Origin: Methanobacterium sp.
Lineage (GTDB): Archaea; Methanobacteriota; Methanobacteria; Methanobacteriales; Methanobacteriaceae
Length of the DNA stretch: 8,160 bases
Assembly: GCA_003162115.1 (NCBI GenBank)
Contig: PMMV01000024.1
Location: 1-8,160 of the forward strand
Direction: 5' to 3'
The translations under genes and the position numbers were made by a program. Shown here piece by piece: positions 1-4,884 of the stretch. The notes below the pieces were generated by a model. It saw only the letters and a list, made by a program, of their open reading frames with translations, did not search any database and was not told the origin of the DNA. Numbering within the stretch: the stretch's first letter is position 1; the number at the start of each line of letters is the position of its first letter.

Positions 1-68
1 ATTGCATAAGCACCAACAACACCTATCAGTACCAAAATGATTAATAAAAAAATTATTTTTTTAGACAC
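1..68 (-). CDS. N-terminal start of a secreted or membrane-anchored protein (partial)
   Basis: This reading frame begins with GTG at 68-66 on the minus strand and runs off the left edge, so only 22 residues are visible. They read as two lysines after MS, then an uninterrupted hydrophobic stretch of about 16 residues ending in GAYA. That is the shape of a signal peptide or N-terminal membrane anchor. A GGGGTGAT Shine-Dalgarno-like sequence lies at about 80-73, just ahead of the GTG, and supports this start. The gene lies 62 bp downstream of the four-helix membrane protein on the same strand and may be the last visible member of that operon. The function cannot be told from this fragment. Confidence 0.6.
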   Translation of the reverse strand, partial: MSKKIIFLLIILVLIGVVGAYA

Positions 69-130
69 TTTATCACCCCACTAAATTTATTTCTAAAAAT
101 TTGATAATCGTTTTTAAATGGAATCTTTTA

Positions 131-508
131 CTACGATTTTATTCTATGTAAATTATTCAACAGAGTATCCATCTCATGTTTTGTGTTCTTAGCAATGAAT
201 CCCCCGATAAGCATGACAAATCCGGGGATTATTATAAAACTGATTAAATTAACAGAAACAGAACTAACTATTTTATTAATGAATAGTTGATAGATAATCA
301 GTAATATGGATACACACATGCCGGAAATTAGTGCCACTCTAGATTTTTGAATGTTAGACGTATAAGTGGCCATATATCCTCCAACAAGTAAAATAACCAA
401 GAATAAATCTGTTGGAATGGTTGTGTTATCCCATATAACCAAATTAACCACGAAAAAGAGTCCAATTACGATTCCCATTCCTAATAATATGCTATATCTA
501 CTTTCCAT
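131..508 (-). CDS. Four-helix hypothetical membrane protein
   Basis: The product has 125 residues and four predicted membrane helices at about 6-25, 34-50, 57-77 and 86-106. A short charged cytoplasmic-type tail (KNTKHEMDTLLNNLHRIKS) follows. Glycine pairs recur in helices 2 and 4 (VGGYMA, IGGFIA), which hints at an internal two-fold repeat. I do not recognise the family with confidence. Its size and GG pattern recall small four-helix proteins common in methanogens (DUF5518-like), but that is a guess. An AAGGA ribosome site precedes the ATG. The gene starts 35 bp after the DedA-type gene ends, so it is probably co-transcribed with it. No catalytic motif is visible. Confidence 0.75.
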   Translation of the reverse strand: MESRYSILLGMGIVIGLFFVVNLVIWDNTTIPTDLFLVILLVGGYMATYTSNIQKSRVALISGMCVSILLIIYQLFINKIVSSVSVNLISFIIIPGFVMLIGGFIAKNTKHEMDTLLNNLHRIKS

Positions 509-543
509 ATCTTTTCCTTCTTATAAACCCTATTAATTTCATA

Positions 544-1158
544 TTATGATTTTATTACGTATTTGTAAATCAAGTATCCGATAATACCTAAAAGTCCTAT
601 TCCAACAAGTATATCTAGTATATGGAAATAAGACTGAATTATTCCCCAATTTGGTCCGAGTTTGATACCAATATATCCCAATGCAAATGTCCATGGTAGT
701 GAACCTATAAATGTGTACACAGCAAACTTTTTCAGGTCCATATGAGCAATTCCTGCTGGTAACGATATAAATGTTCGTATGATTGGTAGAACTCTGCTGA
801 TTAAAACAGCTTCACCACCATACTTTGAAAACCATCTATCAGCAAGTTCAAGTTTATTGTGAGTAATGAGTAGATACTTACCATATTTCTCAAGTAAAGG
901 TCTTCCTCCTTTTAAACCAACAAAGTAGGCTATTAGGGATCCCACAAGGTTACCAAATGCACCTACAACTGTTATCCCAATTAAAGTCATGTTGGTATTG
1001 CCCTGCCATACAACAAATCCACTGAAAGTCATGATAATTTCACTTGGAATTGGGATGCAAGCACTTTCAAGGGTCATTCCAATAAAAACTCCCCAGTATC
1101 CCAAGCTCCCTATTAAATTAATCATGAAATTACTAACAAATTCAACCAGACTAAACAT
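544..1158 (-). CDS. DedA family (VTT domain) membrane protein
   Basis: The product has 204 residues, typical for DedA proteins. The family hallmarks are present: an acidic re-entrant segment (ESACIPIPSE, residues 31-40, with E31 and E40), a glycine-rich segment around 66-86 (GAFGNLVGSLIAYFVG), and the SRVLPIIRTF block at 121-130. In that block R122 and R128 have the six-residue spacing of the two essential arginines of the E. coli homologues. Membrane helices follow at about 145-165 and 181-200. DedA relatives support proton-motive-force homeostasis, and some (UptA/PopT type) carry undecaprenyl phosphate back across the membrane. The neighbouring PAP2 phosphatase, whose stop lies 26 bp upstream, favours a role in polyprenyl-phosphate carrier recycling. 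That substrate is inferred. The ribosome-binding position is an unusual run of nine G residues. Confidence 0.93.
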   Translation of the reverse strand: MFSLVEFVSNFMINLIGSLGYWGVFIGMTLESACIPIPSEIIMTFSGFVVWQGNTNMTLIGITVVGAFGNLVGSLIAYFVGLKGGRPLLEKYGKYLLITHNKLELADRWFSKYGGEAVLISRVLPIIRTFISLPAGIAHMDLKKFAVYTFIGSLPWTFALGYIGIKLGPNWGIIQSYFHILDILVGIGLLGIIGYLIYKYVIKS

Positions 1159-1167
1159 ATAAAATTG

Positions 1168-1176
1168 CCCCCCCCC
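1168..1176 (-). promoter_or_regulatory. G9 homopolymer acting as the ribosome-binding region of the DedA gene
   Basis: On the minus strand nine consecutive G residues end nine bases before the ATG at 1158, exactly where a Shine-Dalgarno sequence should sit. No other purine-rich site is present. A run of G can pair with the CCUCC core of the 16S tail by G-C and G-U pairs. The run lies in the 26 bp gap after the PAP2 stop codon, so it could set the translation ratio of the two proteins. Confidence 0.6.
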
Positions 1177-1184
1177 TAGAAATT

Positions 1185-1763
1185 TTATTTTCTTCCAATT
1201 CCTGTTATCTTAATATAAATTTCTTTAATTAACATGTTTAACGGGTTAAATCTGTCTTTAAATTGGAATATGATCAGTGTACTTATAATTGAAACCACAA
1301 TTGATCCTAAGATGTCCAGTGGAAAGTGAACACCACTGAAAACTCTTGCAAGTCCTCCAGTGAGCCCCAATATCAATAATATAACACCATAAACTCTTGT
1401 TTCTTTGAAGTAAAGTAACATTAAGGCTATTGAAACCATGAAAGTGGTGTGGTCAGATGGAAATGATGTTTCTGCAGGATATTGGAAGAGCTGGGTACCT
1501 AAACCTATCATAAATGGTCTGGGATGGAAATAAACAAGTCCGATAATATAGTTGATAACAAGTCCGATTATCGCCGCATAAATCCCATAGAGTATTACAT
1601 CACGTGTATTGTTCCTTTTCGTTACCCAAAGAATTGCCAGTGCCAAAATAACTACTACAGGCATGTATTTTGCCGCAAATATGGCCAAAGTATCGATAAC
1701 TGGATTTAAACCAGCATATTGATTTATTAAATGGAATAGGGCCAAGTTTAGTTGTTCGATCAT
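1185..1763 (-). CDS. PAP2 superfamily lipid diphosphatase, BcrC-like (undecaprenyl-diphosphatase type)
   Basis: The product has 192 residues and five to six membrane helices. It carries the PAP2 phosphatase signature: HPRPF at 80-84 for motif 1, PSDH at 102-105 with H105 for motif 2, and R140-x5-H146-x3-D150 (RVFSGVHFPLD) for motif 3. The motif 1 lysine of classical PAP2 enzymes is absent (G at that position), as I recall for BcrC/YbjG-like enzymes. Those remove the terminal phosphate from C55 polyprenyl diphosphate on the outer membrane face so that the carrier can be reused. In an archaeon the substrate would be the equivalent polyprenyl or dolichyl diphosphate serving pseudomurein or N-glycan assembly; this is inference. 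It is the first gene of the minus-strand cluster and shows no clear Shine-Dalgarno, so a short or missing leader is possible. Confidence 0.92.
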   Translation of the reverse strand: MIEQLNLALFHLINQYAGLNPVIDTLAIFAAKYMPVVVILALAILWVTKRNNTRDVILYGIYAAIIGLVINYIIGLVYFHPRPFMIGLGTQLFQYPAETSFPSDHTTFMVSIALMLLYFKETRVYGVILLILGLTGGLARVFSGVHFPLDILGSIVVSIISTLIIFQFKDRFNPLNMLIKEIYIKITGIGRK

Positions 1764-1980
1764 AAAAATTCAACATCAAATATTTTTTTTAATTTATTCA
1801 ATCCATATTACTGATAAAGCCTCTAAATTGCTTATTTAATATTTAAAATACAATATACTATTTAGAAATTTAGAATAGCGTATATACTTACTTAGTAGAT
1901 TGTAATATGATGGGTTTTATTTAAGTATTTATGCCGTAGTTACACCCCAATCATAACCAAATTTAACATTGAAATGAAAT

Positions 1981-2001
1981 AAAAAAATGGTTCAAAAAAA
2001 A
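1981..2001 (-). terminator. Double U-tract terminator after the left three-helix membrane gene
   Basis: Directly after the stop codon at 2006-2004, the minus strand reads T8 (2001-1994) and then T7 (1987-1981), separated by GAACCA. Archaeal RNA polymerase terminates at U-rich tracts without needing a strong hairpin. The site would separate the left regulator module from the downstream PAP2 operon. The remaining 1764-1980 stretch holds only AT-rich sequence with several TATA-like stretches on minus, for example around 1888-1894. I cannot choose the PAP2 operon promoter among them. Confidence 0.5.
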
Positions 2002-2003
2002 TT

Positions 2004-2333
2004 TTAATCCCACGTAATTTTAAATAGTATGGTCAAAGCTACTAGTTGAGCTAAGGTAACTAAAAGCAGGATGGAGTAGATCTCTGTACCGCCTAATTCG
2101 TGAATTTCAATGCCCAGAATTGCAAATACAGCTAATGCTATGATTGCAAGAATGTTTTGAACCAGGAGTATTAGTGCGAAGTATAAAAGTCCTATGGTAA
2201 ACTTAGATTTTAGTTGTTTGTAACTATTCCAGTAAAAATAAAATAATCCAGATAGTAATCCGATATTCGCAATTCCAATTACAATGGCTGCTAATATTAT
2301 CATCCTGTTAAATGCTGCTAGTTCTACCGTCAT
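2004..2333 (-). CDS. Three-helix membrane protein paired with a winged-helix regulator (left copy)
   Basis: The product has 109 residues with membrane helices at about 11-34, 46-73 and 84-105. A basic loop lies between helices 1 and 2 (YKQLKSKF, 38-45). It is a paralogue of the protein at 4382-4717. Shared landmarks are ANI.LL.G, Y....KS.FTI, a QN pair in helix 2 and a closing ALxxLxKIT, with about 22 identities in 52 residues across helices 1-2. An AGAGGT ribosome site precedes the ATG. It lies 38 bp after the regulator gene and is very probably co-expressed with it. The arrangement recalls archaeal pairs of a winged-helix protein and a small DUF7521-like membrane protein, but that family link is tentative. 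A sensory or modulating role for the regulator is inference only. Confidence 0.8.
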   Translation of the reverse strand: MTVELAAFNRMIILAAIVIGIANIGLLSGLFYFYWNSYKQLKSKFTIGLLYFALILLVQNILAIIALAVFAILGIEIHELGGTEIYSILLLVTLAQLVALTILFKITWD

Positions 2334-2371
2334 TTTTACCTCTTAAACTTTAATATGTACTTCGGAAATAT

Positions 2372-2662
2372 TTATTTTTCTATAAATTTATCCCAGATTT
2401 CTTGAAAAATCTCGTAATTGTCCTCTACTTCGTCTGTCAGAAAATATAATTTACTGTATGAATCTCCAGTGGGTTTAATTATATTATTATCCACTAAAAT
2501 TTTAATATGATGCCTAACAGTTTTATAATCTAAATCTAAATCTTTTGAAAGTTGATGGGCATTATAAGGTCTATCGTGAAGATCTTTAATTATCCTGGCA
2601 CGATTTACTCCCCCTCGTTTACCAGTAATCAGCCACCAGAGCAGTTTCTCCAAATGTTTCAT
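2372..2662 (-). CDS. ArsR-like winged-helix transcriptional regulator (left copy)
   Basis: The product has 96 residues. A short hydrophobic LLWWLITG segment (7-14) leads into a winged helix-turn-helix. Helix 1 is near 20-29, the turn and recognition helix cover RPYNAHQLSKDL to DYKTVRHHIKIL (31-56), and the wing is KPTGDSYSKLYFL (63-75). An acidic amphipathic C-terminal helix (79-96) may dimerise. It is 51 percent identical (48 of 94 positions by hand alignment) to the protein at 4055-4339. No sensor domain or metal-binding cysteine is present, so any signal must come by another route, perhaps the membrane partner encoded 38 bp downstream. A TATA-like box about 20 bases before the ATG suggests a very short or absent leader. 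Confidence 0.88.
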   Translation of the reverse strand: MKHLEKLLWWLITGKRGGVNRARIIKDLHDRPYNAHQLSKDLDLDYKTVRHHIKILVDNNIIKPTGDSYSKLYFLTDEVEDNYEIFQEIWDKFIEK

Positions 2663-2679
2663 AGACTCATACCCTAATT

Positions 2680-2687
2680 CATATAAA
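2680..2687 (-). promoter_or_regulatory. TATA-like box of the left winged-helix gene
   Basis: The minus strand reads TTTATATG here, after a T-run. Its centre lies about 22 bases before the ATG at 2662. Archaeal transcription usually starts 22-27 bases after the box centre, so the transcript would begin at or near the start codon. The weak Shine-Dalgarno of this gene agrees with a leaderless message. Confidence 0.45.
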
Positions 2688-2794
2688 AAAATCTTTTTAA
2701 ACTAATGTATTGTTCTAAATATAATTAAAAGGTTCCTTAAAATACGAAAATTAGAAAAATTATTCCACTTTAGTATTAGATTTATTTTCAATCA

Positions 2795-2860
2795 AGGGGA
2801 ATTCTGGGGGAAATTTGGGGGAAATCTGATAGAAATAGGAGGAAATTTAGGAAAAAGATA
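2795..2860 (+). repeat. Helically phased G-run/A-tract array, period 10-11 bp
   Basis: G-runs start at 2796 (four G), 2806 (five G) and 2817 (five G). They are followed by the decayed units GATAGAAATAG (2828-2838) and GAGGAAATTTA (2839-2849). The two best units read GGGGGAAATTT and GGGGGAAATCT. The spacing equals one turn of the DNA helix, so the G-runs and AAATTT tracts alternate on opposite faces. This could be a cooperative operator, a bend, a histone-positioning element or a G-quadruplex former. It lies in a divergent promoter region and stands out from the surrounding AT-rich sequence. Confidence 0.65.
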
Positions 2861-2882
2861 TTTTAAAGAGTTTTAACTAAGG

Positions 2883-2888
2883 TTTATA
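2883..2888 (+). promoter_or_regulatory. TATA-like box of the three-repeat membrane gene
   Basis: TTTATA sits after a purine-containing BRE-like stretch (AACTAAGG). Transcription would start near 2910 and give a leader of about 60 bases that contains the strong ribosome site at 2957-2963. The box lies just right of the periodic G-run array. Confidence 0.45.
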
Positions 2889-2956
2889 CAAGCATTAGTA
2901 ATTATCTAAACGTAAATAAATAATCATTAAGTTTGAAAAGCATTTTCAATAAAAAA

Positions 2957-2963
2957 AGGAGGT
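2957..2963 (+). promoter_or_regulatory. Ribosome-binding site deciding the TTG start at 2971
   Basis: AGGAGGT is nearly the perfect archaeal Shine-Dalgarno. It ends seven bases before TTG at 2971-2973, and no ATG or GTG is positioned as well. The TTG start is therefore well supported. Confidence 0.8.
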
Positions 2964-2970
2964 TAAAAAA

Positions 2971-3912
2971 TTGGTAGATATTAAAGAAATTAAAAATATC
3001 GAACTAGCACCTTTCATTAAGATGTCTTCTTCAATAACCGCTATTTTGGCATTTATTACAGCAGTAGTACTCTTAATAATTTTAACAGTATTAGAACTGG
3101 CTGCGATGGTACCTCAGTATGGATTGTTTAGGATTATAGCCGGATTTGGAGTGTCATTTATTATTATCTATCCAATAATCGCCTTTTTTATCACAATCTC
3201 TGTAAGTTTTCTCACCATAGTTCTTTACAATACATTATCATCCAAAATAGGAGGTATAGAACTGGAACTGGATGGAAGTCAGGTCACAGGAATTCCAATA
3301 GTTCCATTTGCATTGATCATGGCAAGTATAGAAGCTATATGGGCTTTTATTATTGGATTATTTCTGGCAGCTCTCATTATACCAATATCCACCCTCACAA
3401 GTGGTATAATACCCGTTTTAACCAATGAATTTTCCACTGTTTTCAACACCAGCAGCCTCTCATTTCCAACAGGGCCAACCGGAGTGACTGCAGGTACTGA
3501 AGGAATTATATTAGATGTTTCACTAATAATTGGATTACCCATATTTGTATTTGTATTTGGATTCATTGGACAGTCAATAATTGCAATATTATACAATTAC
3601 CTCGCCACGAAGGTTTCCAGAATCAAGATAGAATTTACAACAATAGCAGGAAATTTAAATGAACTTAAATCTATATCCGCATTGCCAACAGCCCTAGCAG
3701 TTGCAACAATATTTGCCATTACAGGATTTATTAACGGTTTGTATCTTCTTGTAGGATATATGATGGCAGGAAGTGCAATTAGTGGTATTATATACCCAAT
3801 TAAAGATCCTGTTGGAAACTTTGTGGAATATTTTATTGTAGTTGCACTGATTGCCCTGATCTATAACTTCATGGCACCAAGAATTGGAGGAATTAAACTA
3901 ATGCTAAAATAA
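2971..3912 (+). CDS. Three-repeat polytopic membrane protein of unknown function
   Basis: The product has 313 residues, is very hydrophobic and has six to seven membrane helices. It consists of three diverged tandem units. Each opens with a helix after a proline (P14, P112, P239; for example LPTALAVATIFAI) and closes with a helix running into a YN signature: LYNTLSSKIGGIELEL (85-100), LYNYLATKVSRIKIEF (207-222) and IYNFMAPRIGGIKLML (297-312). The middle unit has an extra loop rich in Ser, Thr, Pro and Gly (about 141-178), probably outside the membrane. The third unit has a shorter loop. No catalytic or binding motif is recognised. The repeat-end signature recalls archaeal hypothetical membrane proteins ending in an AP.IGGIKL motif. 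It lies between two inverted regulator modules and is the likely target of one or both. The start is TTG, with a strong ribosome site. Confidence 0.82.
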   Translation: MVDIKEIKNIELAPFIKMSSSITAILAFITAVVLLIILTVLELAAMVPQYGLFRIIAGFGVSFIIIYPIIAFFITISVSFLTIVLYNTLSSKIGGIELELDGSQVTGIPIVPFALIMASIEAIWAFIIGLFLAALIIPISTLTSGIIPVLTNEFSTVFNTSSLSFPTGPTGVTAGTEGIILDVSLIIGLPIFVFVFGFIGQSIIAILYNYLATKVSRIKIEFTTIAGNLNELKSISALPTALAVATIFAITGFINGLYLLVGYMMAGSAISGIIYPIKDPVGNFVEYFIVVALIALIYNFMAPRIGGIKLMLK

Positions 3913-3913
3913 T

Positions 3914-3936
3914 TTGTCTCAATTTTTTTGACACAA
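3914..3936 (+). terminator. Hairpin with T7 loop after the three-repeat gene
   Basis: Arms TTGTCTCAA (3914-3922) and TTGACACAA (3928-3936) pair at eight of nine positions around a T-rich loop, starting two bases after the stop codon. The T7 tract (3923-3929) alone could terminate archaeal transcription. The symmetry would also suit a regulator operator in front of the right module. Confidence 0.45.
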
Positions 3937-4020
3937 TTTGTTAAAGATAAACTTTTTGAGATTATTATATGTTCATCATCATTTTTATTCGATAATTTCA
4001 TTAAGGCCATGGTCATAGAG

Positions 4021-4044
4021 TTTATTATTCAAATTTATTTAAAC
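4021..4044 (+). promoter_or_regulatory. TATA-like sequences of the right winged-helix gene
   Basis: TTTATTATT (4021-4029) lies about 30 bases before the ATG at 4055, and TTTATTTAAAC (4034-4044) about 17 bases before it. The first has the better spacing. As with the left copy, the distance implies a short or absent leader. The same 11-base TTTATTTAAAC recurs at 4351-4361 before the partner gene, which may give that gene its own promoter. Confidence 0.35.
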
Positions 4045-4054
4045 TGGGATTCTC

Positions 4055-4339
4055 ATGAGGAAAGTGTTTCTATGGTGGTTGATAGCTGGCAGTAAGGGTG
4101 GTGAAAATCGTGCCAGTATTATAAAAAAATTGAATAACAGACCATATAATGTTAATAAACTCGTAGAAAAGCTTTCTCTTGATTATAAGACTGTTAGATA
4201 CCATATAGATATTTTAGAAGAAAATGATATAGTAGAGTCAACCGGTAAGAAATATGGTGCACTATATTTTCTCAAAAATAAAATGGAAACAGAATATAAT
4301 GTATTTCTAGATATTTGGAAAGAATTCAGAAAAAAATAA
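4055..4339 (+). CDS. ArsR-like winged-helix transcriptional regulator (right copy)
   Basis: The product has 94 residues and shares the full layout of the left copy: a FLWWLIAG lead segment, conserved GG.NRA.IIK in helix 1, RPYN and then LDYKTVR.HI.IL for the recognition helix (41-54), a wing with [12 protein letters not shown] (61-72), and a C-terminal helix ending in IWKEFRKK. The recognition helix is almost identical between copies (DYKTVR plus H or Y, then HI). Both may therefore bind similar DNA, while wing and tail have diverged. Shine-Dalgarno pairing ahead of the ATG is poor. GTG at 4064 is a possible alternative start but would remove part of the conserved WWLI segment. The three-helix membrane partner follows after 42 bp. 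Confidence 0.88.
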   Translation: MRKVFLWWLIAGSKGGENRASIIKKLNNRPYNVNKLVEKLSLDYKTVRYHIDILEENDIVESTGKKYGALYFLKNKMETEYNVFLDIWKEFRKK

Positions 4340-4381
4340 TCTACAAAATATTTATTTAAACAAAAGAAAAGAGGATTATCT

Positions 4382-4717
4382 ATGTCTATTGAAATTAATC
4401 AGATATTAACTCTGACAGATTTTTTACCTACATTTTTCGTGTTGGTCAAGTTTTCGGCTTTAATAACAAGTGTTGCTAATATCTGCCTCCTCCTTGGAAT
4501 GTTATTTGTATATTTAGAGAGATATAGGCTGGTTAAATCCCAATTTACAATTACTTTAGTGTTGTTCACTCTTATTTTCCTGTTCCAAAACCTATTATTC
4601 ACAGTATATTTCGTGTTCATCTTGCCTCAGACTATACTTTATGCTATAATTCCTTTAATATTTTTAGGACTTGAATTTATAGCATTGGCATTACTTTTAA
4701 AAATAACTCTGAAATGA
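4382..4717 (+). CDS. Three-helix membrane protein paired with a winged-helix regulator (right copy)
   Basis: The product has 111 residues. Membrane helices lie at about 24-45, 54-81 and 84-107, with a longer N-terminal segment (1-23) than the left copy. Conserved positions include VANICLLLG (31-39), YRLVKSQFTI (48-57), FQN in helix 2 (68-70) and ALALLLKIT at the end. The ribosome site GAGGAT lies close before the ATG. An exact TTTATTTAAAC box about 20 bases upstream could permit transcription apart from the regulator. Keeping the same partner, order and gap length (42 versus 38 bp) in two inverted copies is strong evidence that the pair works together. The molecular function is unknown. Confidence 0.8.
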   Translation: MSIEINQILTLTDFLPTFFVLVKFSALITSVANICLLLGMLFVYLERYRLVKSQFTITLVLFTLIFLFQNLLFTVYFVFILPQTILYAIIPLIFLGLEFIALALLLKITLK

Positions 4718-4767
4718 TTAGAAATAATATTAAATCGAATAAACGCTAATTAACTAATTATTTACCC

Positions 4768-4774
4768 TATATAT
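4768..4774 (+). promoter_or_regulatory. Possible TATA box of the glutamate decarboxylase gene
   Basis: TATATAT, after ACCC, is the best TATA match in the 167 bp gap before the decarboxylase. It would start transcription near 4797 and give a leader of about 90-100 bases. No riboswitch fold is evident in that leader; only a short AAGA/TCTT inverted repeat near 4848-4862 was seen. Confidence 0.35.
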
Positions 4775-4884
4775 TAGAATTTGTTAAACGAAGTATTCAC
4801 TATTTTAATGAACCATTATTGTATGATTAAGGTAAATATTAGAAGGCAAGATTCTCAGTCTTAATTAAATTTTAATAAAAAAAA

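Larger units (their letters stand above)
2663..2970. other. 308 bp divergent intergenic region between the left regulator and the three-repeat membrane gene
   Basis: No gene is visible here. The stretch holds a minus-strand TATA-like box at its left end, a periodic G-run/A-tract array near its middle (2795-2860), and a plus-strand TATA-like box and ribosome site at its right end. It is the only place in the window where both halves of the flanking system could be controlled from one piece of DNA. Confidence 0.7.

Noticed and set aside
1524..1709. Plus-strand 61-codon frame opposite the PAP2 gene
   Set aside because: The minus strand carries the full PAP2 motif set, and this frame is its complement.
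2795..2860. Reading the G-run array as a CRISPR or a classical tandem repeat
   Set aside because: Units are only 10-11 bases, contiguous, with no spacers, and decay quickly. A regulatory or structural DNA element fits better.
3279..3596. Minus-strand open frame of 105 codons inside the three-repeat membrane gene
   Set aside because: It lies wholly antisense to a gene with clear repeats and a strong ribosome site. Its composition (Met, Asn, Pro, Ile-rich with no domain) is that of a mirrored membrane gene.
4399..4620. Minus-strand 73-codon frame opposite the right membrane partner
   Set aside because: The plus-strand product is a paralogue of the protein at 2004-2333, so the sense strand is settled.
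2004..4717. Inverted modules as arms of a transposon or an integron-like element
   Set aside because: There is no transposase, target-site duplication or DNA-level inverted repeat. The copies share only about half of their amino acids, which points to old duplication.
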